The notes under the pieces were generated by a model. That model worked only from the letters and a program-made list of their open reading frames with translations. It was not told where the DNA came from and ran no database searches. From VRUB01 sp046758085 (GTDB lineage: Bacteria; Pseudomonadota; Gammaproteobacteria; Acidiferrobacterales; SPGG2), in the NCBI GenBank assembly GCA_046758085.1, contig JBHHZP010000051.1, positions 1 through 22,084 on the forward strand: a stretch of 22,084 nucleotides of DNA. Reading direction: 5' to 3'. Both the position numbers and the translations under genes were made by a program. Numbering within the stretch: position 1 is the stretch's first letter; every line of letters starts with the position of its first letter. This document shows positions 14,514 through 22,084 of the stretch, in pieces.

Positions 14514-16940
14514 ATGACAGATGCGAGCGACAAGCGCCAGCATAAACCGTCAGCGAAGCACACGCTTGAAGAGGTCCGAAAATCCCTCGAAGATCTGGTG
14601 CGAATCGAGTTTGAAGGCCCTCGCGACGCGGCAGCGCCGGCCGAGTCGGGCTCGTCCGCAGGCAGCAAACCTGAGACATCGAGTAGTCCCGCGCCGCATC
14701 AGGGTCGAGCGCGGCGGGGCCTGCACCCCCCACACGGGCTTGACACCAACGAGCTGGCACAGGGACTAAAGGACTTGCTCGGTAACGAGCTTGCCGACGA
14801 GGGCGCCGCTAAGGGCCTGGAAGCGGATTCTGGCGAGCAGCCTATGCCGGATTCGCCGGCCAGCACCGAGGTGGACGATACAGCCTCGAAAAACCGGCAA
14901 CAAGCAGCGGCACAACCTGAGTTGTTGGCCGATATCCCAGAGCCAAGCCTCCCTGACGATGTCGAGGCTATGCCCGCGCGCGACGAGACGATGCCGGATG
15001 TCAAACCGCGCACTCCCGAGCCAACCCCCACGGGGGCGGTGTCTACACCTACCCACAGCGCCGGCGATTCCGACGTCACGCCCGCGTTAGACACGGGCCT
15101 GGATACTGAGGCGGAAGAAATCACACTCGAGGAGCTCGCCGCAGAGCTAGCGGCCCAAGAAGATTCGCTCGATCAGCCTGAGTCCGCGGCCACCGCCGGC
15201 GAGGAGGCGACCGCGCCAGACACGATCGGCGAGGACGCCATGAAATTGCCCGAGCCACCGCGAGTGGCGGTCGATACCGCGACCCGCGAGCCCGAGCGCG
15301 ATAAAACTGCGGCGAGCGATGAAAACGACCGTGAGGCTGTGAAACCAGACGTCGGGATGCTCGAGGTTATCGATCTCCCGTCGATGGTCGGGAAGCAGGA
15401 GGTGTTCGCATTTGAGGACCCGGCTCTTGGGCTGGTAATACAAACCCGCAAGATTGACACGGACAGCGGCGAGAGCGTCGTGCCGGAGACCGAGACCACG
15501 AAACCCGAGGCGACCGCAGGCTCCCAGCGCGCGGCCACAGCTCGTCAAGGTGCGCAATCCGGGCTAGTCTTAGATGAGGACGAGATTTCCCCCGTAGACG
15601 AGGCCGCCGTGGATGATCGAGCGATCCGCGATGACGTGCAGGAGATTTCGCTTGATGCGCCCGATGGGCTCGATGCGCAAGCGCAGCGCGCTGACAGCCC
15701 CGCAGCACCGGAAGGTGCTGATTTGGAAATTGAAGGCTTGAGCGAGCCTGTTTTTGATAGTGCCGATGCGTCTTCGACAGCAGAGCCAATTCTAGCAAAA
15801 TCTGACGTCTCGGACGCATTCCAAATTCCCGGCGGAGATCACCTGTCGGAGGAAATCACGCAAAAACCGCCTCCGCCGGCATCTGACTTGGAGGTCGAGG
15901 AAGATGAGAGCATGGTGACGGCTTCGAGGCACGAAACCGAGACGGAAGATATCCTGGTGCCAAGCTTCGATACTGAAGACACGAGCACAGACGACGCCGA
16001 ATCGACAGCGACGACAAGCGCAGAGAAATCGGCTCACGAAAAGACACCCCGGCGCGCCCATCAAGTCGTCGCCGCAATCTCGCACGACGATGCCGGTGCG
16101 TTGTCGATGCCCGGTGTCGAGTTTGATGCGGAAGCTCGTAGTGGCGATGCCGAGGAGAACGCGCCCGAACGTGAGGACAGTGGCGATACTGCACAAACCC
16201 CGTTGACGTTGGCCGATAGCGGCGCGCTGCTCGGGAGCGATGAGAGCCAAGGCTCCCCGGATTCCGACTTCGTCGAGCTCGGAGAAGCCATTCCTGAAAC
16301 ACCATTGCCACGACGCCCCGAGGACCTGACTATCGGCGATGAATTCGACCTGACCGCAGACGACAACAAACCCACGACGAGTGCCTCCGAGCACGCAGGT
16401 TCAGCCAAATTCAAACCTGATGCCAAAGGCATTGCCAAGCCGTCGCTGTCGGCACGAAGGACCGCCACCGAGGCCCCAGAGACGGGCCTCGACTTGGCGC
16501 CATCGCGCGACACGCGTTCGCGCATGCGCAACACGGAGTCCCGTGCGGAGTCCCGCACCGGGGCGGGGTTCGGGAGAATTCCGGTCCTGGACGAGGTCGT
16601 TGGACGTCCTGCGCCCGCGTCAAAACGCCCGCAGCCCGCAAAAGAACCAGCATCGGTGGCGCAGCCAAAACCCGAAAGCTCCCCGGCACGTGCCAAGAAG
16701 GCCGCCGAGCAGAAATCGCGCAAACGGCGAAAGGCTCCACGGACCGCGATGGGTCGCGACCCGCGGGCGCGCAACCTCGCCGTGCGGGTAGTGGCCAAGC
16801 TAAATATGGAACTGCGAAAATGCGGCGAGCGCGCCTTGAGCCCCGCGACGATCGACCGCCTGCAGTATTTGCTTAGCGAGGCGTTGGCACAGAAACCGTC
16901 AAATGTGGACCCTAGTCGCGGCCAAAAGAACAGAGACTGA
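14514..16940 (+). CDS. Very long acidic, mostly disordered protein between holC and valS
   Basis: I do not recognise a characterised function. The 808-residue protein begins with an amphipathic helix (HTLEEVRKSLEDLVRIEFEG, about 16-35). About 650 residues rich in Glu, Asp, Ala, Pro, Ser and Thr follow, as in a disordered acidic linker. One less acidic island, EVIDLPSMVGKQEVFAFEDP, lies near 285-304. Then come IPVLDEVV (689-696), a strongly basic patch (AKKAAEQKSRKRRKAPR, about 728-744) and a C-terminal helical segment (LAVRVVAKLNMELRKCGERA and IDRLQYLLSEALAQ). There is no signal peptide or membrane segment. Related bacteria often have a short uncharacterised gene here with an IPVL-type motif, as I recall. 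I infer that this is that gene, greatly expanded. ATG 14514 follows a G-rich site. The frame is intact over 2.4 kb, so it is coding despite low complexity. Confidence 0.8.
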   Translation: MTDASDKRQHKPSAKHTLEEVRKSLEDLVRIEFEGPRDAAAPAESGSSAGSKPETSSSPAPHQGRARRGLHPPHGLDTNELAQGLKDLLGNELADEGAAKGLEADSGEQPMPDSPASTEVDDTASKNRQQAAAQPELLADIPEPSLPDDVEAMPARDETMPDVKPRTPEPTPTGAVSTPTHSAGDSDVTPALDTGLDTEAEEITLEELAAELAAQEDSLDQPESAATAGEEATAPDTIGEDAMKLPEPPRVAVDTATREPERDKTAASDENDREAVKPDVGMLEVIDLPSMVGKQEVFAFEDPALGLVIQTRKIDTDSGESVVPETETTKPEATAGSQRAATARQGAQSGLVLDEDEISPVDEAAVDDRAIRDDVQEISLDAPDGLDAQAQRADSPAAPEGADLEIEGLSEPVFDSADASSTAEPILAKSDVSDAFQIPGGDHLSEEITQKPPPPASDLEVEEDESMVTASRHETETEDILVPSFDTEDTSTDDAESTATTSAEKSAHEKTPRRAHQVVAAISHDDAGALSMPGVEFDAEARSGDAEENAPEREDSGDTAQTPLTLADSGALLGSDESQGSPDSDFVELGEAIPETPLPRRPEDLTIGDEFDLTADDNKPTTSASEHAGSAKFKPDAKGIAKPSLSARRTATEAPETGLDLAPSRDTRSRMRNTESRAESRTGAGFGRIPVLDEVVGRPAPASKRPQPAKEPASVAQPKPESSPARAKKAAEQKSRKRRKAPRTAMGRDPRARNLAVRVVAKLNMELRKCGERALSPATIDRLQYLLSEALAQKPSNVDPSRGQKNRD

Positions 16941-16963
16941 TGCAAGCGTGCGCAGCACCCGGG

Positions 16964-16990
16964 GCGGGAAAGGTGGTTGACCTTTCCCGC
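16964..16990. promoter_or_regulatory. Strong stem-loop in the valS leader
   Basis: GCGGGAAAGG (16964-16973) and CCTTTCCCGC (16981-16990) form a perfect 10-bp stem with a 7-base loop, 26 bases before the valS start. No U-run follows, so it is not a standard terminator. It could control valS translation, end the upstream message weakly or serve as a processing site. Confidence 0.5.
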
Positions 16991-17016
16991 TCTTCATTGC
17001 TGAGCGAGCAAAAACC

Positions 17017-19926
17017 ATGAACCAAAGCCCGTTCGATAAGACCTACGATCCGCACGCGCTGGAAGAACGCATTTACAACGCCTGGGAGACCGGCGGCTAC
17101 TTTGCGCCCACAGGCAAAGGGGCGCCCTATTGCATCATGATACCGCCCCCGAACGTCACCGGCAGCCTGCACATGGGCCATGCATTTCAGGACACGTTGA
17201 TGGACGCGCTGACGCGCTACCACCGTATGCAGGGTGACAACACATTATGGCAGGCGGGCACGGACCATGCCGGCATTGCCACGCAGATGGTCGTCGAGCG
17301 CATGCTCCAGAGCGAGGGCAAATCACGTCACGATCTAGGTCGCGAGGGCTTCATCAAGCGCGTGTGGCAGTGGAAAGAACAGTCCGGCGGCAGGATTACG
17401 CAGCAACTGCGGCGCATGGGCGCCTCGCTCGACTGGTCACGCGAACGGTTCACCATGGATGAGGGCCTATCGCGGGCCGTTACCGAAGTCTTTGTACGAC
17501 TGTATGAGGAGGGCTTGATCTATCGCGGCAAACGCCTGGTGAACTGGGATCCAGTGCTGCACACGGCCGTATCCGATCTGGAGGTGATCTCGGAGGAAGA
17601 GGATGGACACCTGTGGCATATCCGTTACCCCCTCGTCGATGGTTCCGGCCATCTGGTGGTGGCGACGACTCGCCCCGAGACTATGTTGGGTGACGCGGCT
17701 GTGGCCGTACATTCGGGCGACGAGCGCTATAAACATCTGATCGGCCAGCTGGTCGAGCTGCCGCTCACCGGCCGTAATGTCCCCATCATCGCCGATGACT
17801 ATGTCGATCCCGAGTTCGGTACAGGTTGTCTGAAAATCACGCCGGCCCATGACTTCAACGACTATGCAGTGTGGCAGCGGCACCGGGATCACACACAACT
17901 GCAGGCCGTACCGTTCGACGGCCTGATCAATATCTTCACCATCAATGCCCGCATCAAGGCGAGCAAATCGGATGATCGCGCAGCGGACCGGGGCCGCGCA
18001 GATATAGCCAACGTCACCCAAGCGCAGGAGGCCCGCCAGGAAACTACCGCCACCTCCGACCTAATGCCCGAAGCCTACCGTGGTCTGGACCGATTCGAGG
18101 CGCGCAAGCGTATTGTCGAGGATCTGCGCTCCGCGGGGCTGCTGGAGAAGACCGAGGAACATAAGCTCACGGTGCCTCGTGGCGACCGCACCGGTGCCAT
18201 CATCGAGCCTTATCTCACCGATCAGTGGTACGTCCGCGTCGAGCCGTTGGCGCGGCCCGCCATCGAGGCGGTGGAAAACGGCGACATCAAGTTCGTACCG
18301 GACAGCTGGGCCAAGACCTACTTCGAGTGGATGCACAACATCAAGGACTGGTGTGTATCGCGCCAGATCTGGTGGGGTCACCGCATACCGGCCTGGTACG
18401 ACAATGCCGGGAACATTTTCGTGGGGCACGACGAAGTCGATGTGCGCCGAAGACATAGCCTGGGCGCTGAGGTCGTGCTTAGCCAGGACCCCGATGTGCT
18501 TGACACCTGGTTCTCGTCTGCGCTGTGGCCATTCTCAACCCTGGGCTGGCCGGAAAAAACACCGGAACTCAAGACATTCTACCCGACCAGCGTGCTGGTG
18601 ACGGGTTTTGACATCATCTTCTTCTGGGTCGCGCGCATGATCATGTTGGGGATCAAGTTCAACGTCCAGGCCCCGTTTCGCGAAGTCTACGTACACGGGC
18701 TGGTACGCGATGCCGATGGCCAGAAAATGTCGAAATCCAAGGGCAACATTTTGGACCCGTTAGATCTGATTGACGGGATTGACCTCGAGTCGCTAGTCAA
18801 GAAACGCACAACCGGTCTCATGCAGCCGCAACTGGCGGAGAAGATCGAAAAGGCCACTCGCAGACAGTTTCCGCACGGTATCCCCGCCTATGGCACCGAT
18901 GCCCTGCGTTTCACATTTGCCAGCCTCGCGACGCAGGGACGTGACATCCGCTTCGATACCGGGCGCATCCAGGGACACCGCAACTTCTGCAATAAGCTGT
19001 GGAATGCAGCGCGTTACGTCTTGATGAACACACAAGGGCACGACTGTGGCAGCGACGGCGAGGATAACACGCCAACCGACGCCGAGCGCTGGATTGTCTC
19101 GCGCCTGCAGCGGGTCGAGGGCGAAGTCCACGCGGCTATCAAAGATTATCGCTTTGATCTCATGGCCAGCACGTTGCACGGCTTCGTCTGGGACGAGTAC
19201 TGTAGCTGGTACCTGGAGCTTTCGAAGGTGACACTGACGAATCCCGCGAGCTCGAACGAGACCCTGCGCGCCACACGCCGTACTCTGGTACGGGTATTGG
19301 AGGCCGTGGTGCGTCTGCTGCATCCAATCATGCCCTTCATTACCGAGGAGATCTGGCAGGCAGTCGCCCTGCTGGCAGGCAAGCACGGCAAAACCATCAT
19401 GTTGCAGCCCTACCCGCAGCCGGACCCACACAAGATCAATGACAAAGCCATCGAACAAATGAGCTGGGTCATAGGTGTGATTACCGGGGTGCGCAATATT
19501 CGTGGCGAGATGGATATTTCCCCCGGCAAACGGCTGCCTGCCATGCTGCAAGACGGCACGAGCGAGGATCGCACGCGATTGCAACACGGTCGCGACTACA
19601 TCATGGCATTAGCAGGCCTCGAGTCTCTCGGCTGGCTCGAGCCCGGTGATCCCGTACCCGAATCTGCGACCTCACTGGTGGGCAACATGAAGGTGCTGGT
19701 ACCGCTGGGCTCATTGATCGACAAGAAGGCAGAAGCAAAAAGACTGGCACGAGAACGCGAAAGGGCACAGGAGAATCTGGAACGTGCTCGCAGTAAGCTT
19801 GACAACCCAAGTTTTCTCGAGCGCGCCCCGGAGAAGATCGTGCGCCAGGAGCGCCAGCGTGTCGGTGAGTTTGAGGCCGCGGTGAAAAAGCTGGATGCCC
19901 AGCTCGAAAAGATCCGCGCACTGTGA
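17017..19926 (+). CDS. valS: Valyl-tRNA synthetase
   Basis: ValS charges tRNA-Val and edits mischarged threonine. The 969-residue class I enzyme starts with the Rossmann fold and the HIGH motif as HMGH (52-55, in NVTGSLHMGHAF). The editing domain lies about 190-410 and contains TTRPETMLGD. The KMSKS motif is at 570-574 (QKMSKSKGN). The anticodon-binding domain follows, and the C-terminal coiled coil runs from about 905 (DKKAEAKRLARERERAQENL) to the end. It is slightly longer than the E. coli enzyme (951). Extra Ala/Arg/Asp-rich residues near 310-350 in the editing domain account for part of this. ATG 17017 has only a weak GAG-type ribosome binding site, after a strong stem-loop. The gene lies downstream of holC, as in most gammaproteobacteria. 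Confidence 0.97.
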   Translation: MNQSPFDKTYDPHALEERIYNAWETGGYFAPTGKGAPYCIMIPPPNVTGSLHMGHAFQDTLMDALTRYHRMQGDNTLWQAGTDHAGIATQMVVERMLQSEGKSRHDLGREGFIKRVWQWKEQSGGRITQQLRRMGASLDWSRERFTMDEGLSRAVTEVFVRLYEEGLIYRGKRLVNWDPVLHTAVSDLEVISEEEDGHLWHIRYPLVDGSGHLVVATTRPETMLGDAAVAVHSGDERYKHLIGQLVELPLTGRNVPIIADDYVDPEFGTGCLKITPAHDFNDYAVWQRHRDHTQLQAVPFDGLINIFTINARIKASKSDDRAADRGRADIANVTQAQEARQETTATSDLMPEAYRGLDRFEARKRIVEDLRSAGLLEKTEEHKLTVPRGDRTGAIIEPYLTDQWYVRVEPLARPAIEAVENGDIKFVPDSWAKTYFEWMHNIKDWCVSRQIWWGHRIPAWYDNAGNIFVGHDEVDVRRRHSLGAEVVLSQDPDVLDTWFSSALWPFSTLGWPEKTPELKTFYPTSVLVTGFDIIFFWVARMIMLGIKFNVQAPFREVYVHGLVRDADGQKMSKSKGNILDPLDLIDGIDLESLVKKRTTGLMQPQLAEKIEKATRRQFPHGIPAYGTDALRFTFASLATQGRDIRFDTGRIQGHRNFCNKLWNAARYVLMNTQGHDCGSDGEDNTPTDAERWIVSRLQRVEGEVHAAIKDYRFDLMASTLHGFVWDEYCSWYLELSKVTLTNPASSNETLRATRRTLVRVLEAVVRLLHPIMPFITEEIWQAVALLAGKHGKTIMLQPYPQPDPHKINDKAIEQMSWVIGVITGVRNIRGEMDISPGKRLPAMLQDGTSEDRTRLQHGRDYIMALAGLESLGWLEPGDPVPESATSLVGNMKVLVPLGSLIDKKAEAKRLARERERAQENLERARSKLDNPSFLERAPEKIVRQERQRVGEFEAAVKKLDAQLEKIRAL

Positions 19927-20291
19927 TTTCAGTGCGCCATCCACCGCGGAGCACGAAGCGCACCTTCCCAGAGAGGGGCGCGCCAGATCGCCTGGCGCAT
20001 AGGCGATGTAGGATGCATTGTTCCGGCATCACCTACCGCCGATTGTCTATTAACGGGCTTGCTGCGCTTCGCTCTCCCTCCTCCCACGGCTTGAGTAAGG
20101 GGGTTTACAAGCAAAAACACCCCAACCCCCGTCTGCACCGGGCACGGAGATCGGTTTTGACCTACAAGGAGGCCGAATACGTGAGCAGTCGTACCGCACC
20201 GCCACCAAACGGAATGCTTGCAAAACGAGGGGCAGCCCATATACGGACATTCGAGGTGTCGTAGGTTTTACTAAACATTAAGTTAAAAGAA
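19927..20291. other. Gap between convergent valS and the serine hydrolase gene
   Basis: No certain gene lies in these 365 bases. A short hairpin, ATCGCCT (19987-19993) with AGGCGAT (20001-20007), lies 60 bases after valS but lacks a U-run, so it is at best part of a weak terminator. A 27-codon frame with a strong ribosome binding site is listed separately. Confidence 0.4.
20181..20264 (+). CDS. Possible 27-residue small protein
   Basis: GTG 20181 is preceded at 8 bases by AAGGAGG (20166-20172), one of the best ribosome binding sites in the window. It opens a frame of 27 codons (MSSRTAPPPNGMLAKRGAAH...). The product is short, basic and Pro-rich at the start, with no membrane segment and no family I know. 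It may be chance, a leader peptide or the broken start of a lost gene. I report it because of the site, not because of the protein. Confidence 0.2.
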   Translation: MSSRTAPPPNGMLAKRGAAHIRTFEVS

Positions 20292-21590
20292 CTACGGCAG
20301 TGATTTAAGGTGTGTACCCATTGCTTGGAGCGCCAAGGTAACGTCGTCGTCGATTATCTCGCCACGGGCACTGGTATAGGACGACTGTTTGGCAATTACC
20401 ATCTCAGCGGCAGGGTCGATGTAGATCCATTGTCCGTAAATACCGAGTGCCGTAAACGCGCCGTTTTCATTGTGGGTCACCCACCACTGATCCCGGTAGG
20501 ACCATCCCTCCATGACTTCGCCCGGTTGTCCTTCGCTGCTGCGCGAGAACGCACTCCTGTTACCTCCGTTACGAAACCGTTCTACGACGATAGAGGGTAC
20601 GATTTGCCGGCCGTTCGCGATCCCGCCTTGAAGGATCATCTGTCCAAAGCGCGCCATGTCTCTGGCGGTCCCATTGAAGCCACCGCCCCAACTCTCGGTC
20701 CCGTCGCGGCCATTGATTACATAGCCGTCCTTTTCTGCCCCAAGTTTGGACCAGATTCTCTCGCTGAATACCTCGGAAACCGGTTTGCCGGTCGCCCGAT
20801 TGATGAGCCAGCCGAGGGCCTCTGTGTTCGCGCTGACATAGTGAAAGACATGCCCATGCTCGCCCTTCTTCTCGAGGGACGCCAGGAACGGATAAAGCGT
20901 TGTTGCACGGGTATACCCTTGAGGAATTGGGCGATAATTGGTTGCCACCATGTGGGCGACGACCTCGGAGTTCATATCAGCATAGCTTTCCGAATACTCA
21001 ATACCCGTGGTCATATCCATGACAGTGCGAACAGTCGCATCACCAAATGCACTGTCTTTCAACTCTGGAATATAGTCGGTAACCATTTTTGCTGGATCGA
21101 GCAGACCGTCATGGGCAAGGACGGCGGCAACCGTGCCGGCGAGTGATTTGGTTGCTGAGAACATAATGTGTCGAGTCTCTGGAGTCTGGCCGTTGAAATA
21201 CTTCTCGTATACGACGTCGCCCCGATAAAGAATGACAATCGCGTCGGTATAGGACGCCGCGAGAATGTCGCGGAAAGTGTGTGTCTCTCCTTTCTTATTC
21301 TTGTATGTCACCGCATCAAGGTCCAAAGGACGCTGTCTTAGATGCCAAACCGGTACATCGCCACGGTCGACGGTCGTGGTATGCAATATGCGATTAGTGT
21401 GTTGGAAACCCCATCGGTTGTTTGGGGGCACCAGCCAATTATTGATGTCGACGATTTTGTCTTTAGGTGGCGGGAACCCTTGCATCAAGCCAGCTTCGGC
21501 GGCTGTTTGAGGTTCTTCCGCTGAAAAGGCACCGGTAAAGCTTATAACGGTTACCAATGCCGCGACCCGACCAACACTTAGAATTCTCAC
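20292..21590 (-). CDS. Secreted serine hydrolase, beta-lactamase/NylB-like fold
   Basis: A penicillin-binding-protein/beta-lactamase-fold serine hydrolase, closest by motif to 6-aminohexanoate-dimer hydrolase (NylB) and class C-like esterases. The nucleophile motif SATK is at 145-148 (MFSATKSLAG), the tyrosine is Tyr251 in FHYVSANTEALGW, and the third motif region is GIYGQWIYIDP (383-393), as in NylB-type enzymes rather than the KTG of true beta-lactamases. A signal peptide is clear (MRILSVGRVAALVTVISFTGAFSA, likely cut after residue 24), so it acts in the periplasm or outside. I chose GTG 21590 because AAGGAG lies 6 bases upstream. A TTG at 21614 is open but lies before that site. The protein has 432 residues. 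The substrate is unknown: amide, ester or peptide are all possible. Antibiotic resistance should not be assumed. Confidence 0.88.
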   Translation of the reverse strand: MRILSVGRVAALVTVISFTGAFSAEEPQTAAEAGLMQGFPPPKDKIVDINNWLVPPNNRWGFQHTNRILHTTTVDRGDVPVWHLRQRPLDLDAVTYKNKKGETHTFRDILAASYTDAIVILYRGDVVYEKYFNGQTPETRHIMFSATKSLAGTVAAVLAHDGLLDPAKMVTDYIPELKDSAFGDATVRTVMDMTTGIEYSESYADMNSEVVAHMVATNYRPIPQGYTRATTLYPFLASLEKKGEHGHVFHYVSANTEALGWLINRATGKPVSEVFSERIWSKLGAEKDGYVINGRDGTESWGGGFNGTARDMARFGQMILQGGIANGRQIVPSIVVERFRNGGNRSAFSRSSEGQPGEVMEGWSYRDQWWVTHNENGAFTALGIYGQWIYIDPAAEMVIAKQSSYTSARGEIIDDDVTLALQAMGTHLKSLP

Positions 21591-21612
21591 TTGCTTCTCC
21601 TTACTGAATAAC

Positions 21613-21649
21613 AAAAAAAAATTTTCTGTTCCATCTCGGCAACAGAAAA
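21613..21649 (-). terminator. Intrinsic-terminator-like hairpin directly upstream of the hydrolase gene
   Basis: Read on the minus strand, a perfect 9-bp stem (TTTTCTGTT at 21649-21641 with AACAGAAAA at 21630-21622, 10-base loop) is followed by nine T (21621-21613), 22 bases before the GTG start. This has the shape of a terminator, though the stem is AT-rich. Since it points into the gene, it may act as an attenuator, or it may end a transcript from further right. Confidence 0.5.
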
Positions 21650-22084
21650 ATTACTTCGCATGGGTGCCCTCCCAAAGGGCCGCCCCGTATAGATCGCAGT
21701 GGCTGCGGTCAGCACGGAAGCGTAAAGCTAAACACCCGCATGGGCGAACACCTGGGACTCGCCTAATTTGTTCTGATTGTTGACCTTATACGAACGCACC
21801 GCCCGGAGCAAAAAAACGCCGTGTACGTTACTGAGCACTATAACCTGTATGTGCGAGCCGAGTGAGGGGCACAATCGAAGCCCAGGCCTACGGGCGTTAG
21901 ACGTGAATGGGCTGTTGTGAAGTGTTTTATTTCGGCCCCCTTGGTCAAGCCGAACACCCTCTCCCCAGCCCTCCCCCATTCAGGGGGAGGGGTTGCTTTG
22001 CTTTTTTTGGCGCCTTTCGCCGAGCCAAGCGCCGAGGGAGGCGAAGTTGGGCTCGAAGAGGCGCGGAAGGGATTCCGCGCGTCC
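21650..22084. other. Upstream region of the hydrolase gene, no gene seen
   Basis: No convincing coding frame lies in the last 435 bases. The part before 21930 should hold the promoter of the minus-strand hydrolase, but I could not pick one. From 21950 the DNA is made of short GC-rich inverted repeats of the kind that recur between genes. Confidence 0.4.
21969..22008 (+). terminator. GC-rich hairpin followed by T-rich tract
   Basis: CCCTCCCCC (21969-21977) and GGGGGAGGG (21983-21991) form a perfect 9-bp stem with loop ATTCA, followed by a T-rich tract ending in seven T (22002-22008). Similar ccctccccc...gggggaggg sequences are, as I recall, frequent dispersed intergenic repeats in gammaproteobacteria, so it may be a repeat as well as a terminator. 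No plus-strand gene is directly upstream. Confidence 0.45.

Noticed and set aside
16061..16945. 294-codon minus-strand frame opposite the acidic gene
   Set aside because: Its Ser/Arg/Ala-rich product mirrors the Glu/Asp/Ala-rich plus-strand frame. The plus frame is longer, has holC and valS in the same direction and has plausible helices at both ends.
20292..21590. Serine hydrolase as an antibiotic-resistance beta-lactamase
   Set aside because: It has the fold and the SxxK motif, but the third motif is GIYGQ as in NylB-like hydrolases, not KTG, so resistance cannot be claimed.

Overview
The window reads as a chromosomal segment of a GC-rich gammaproteobacterium. The evidence is the conserved order pepA-holC-(variable gene)-valS with lptF-lptG divergent from pepA, a gammaproteobacterial-type ccmABCDE cluster, and tRNA genes with encoded CCA ends. 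I cannot name a genus. Sulfur-oxidising or Chromatiales-like lineages are possible, but nothing here proves it.

Layout. Bases 1-1451 hold a decayed insertion sequence whose DDE transposase is broken by three frameshifts. An 880-base stretch follows with no convincing gene. Then come two tandem glycosyltransferases (GT2 and GT4), probably the remnant or edge of a surface-polysaccharide locus. Next are tRNA-Ala(CGC) and tRNA-Arg(CCT), then an array of five stem-loops bracketed by a 10-bp inverted repeat. A divergent pair of transcription units follows. On the minus strand are an acyl carrier protein and an unusual FabF-like ketosynthase. On the plus strand is ccmABCDE (heme export and loading for cytochrome c maturation), which stops after ccmE with no ccmF in the window. 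After a 510-base gap, lptG and lptF (lipopolysaccharide export permease) run on the minus strand, divergent from pepA, holC, a very long acidic protein and valS on the plus strand. A minus-strand secreted serine hydrolase of the beta-lactamase/NylB fold and a GC-rich hairpin close the window.

How the genes work together. LptF and LptG form the inner-membrane pair that drives LPS transport. CcmA-E assemble and load the periplasmic heme chaperone CcmE. HolC and ValS are housekeeping genes. The 808-aa acidic protein between them is the least explained gene. It looks like a short conserved gamma-proteobacterial protein (N-terminal helix, an IPVLDEVV-like segment and a C-terminal helix) with a huge disordered acidic region inserted. 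The ketosynthase/ACP pair is a second point of interest: the enzyme is about 45 residues longer than FabF, all of it before the active-site cysteine, and the ACP has NSL in place of DSL at the phosphopantetheine site.

I saw no CRISPR array, rRNA, prophage module or recognisable defence system. The most novel items are the acidic holC-valS protein, the hairpin array and the dedicated KS/ACP pair.
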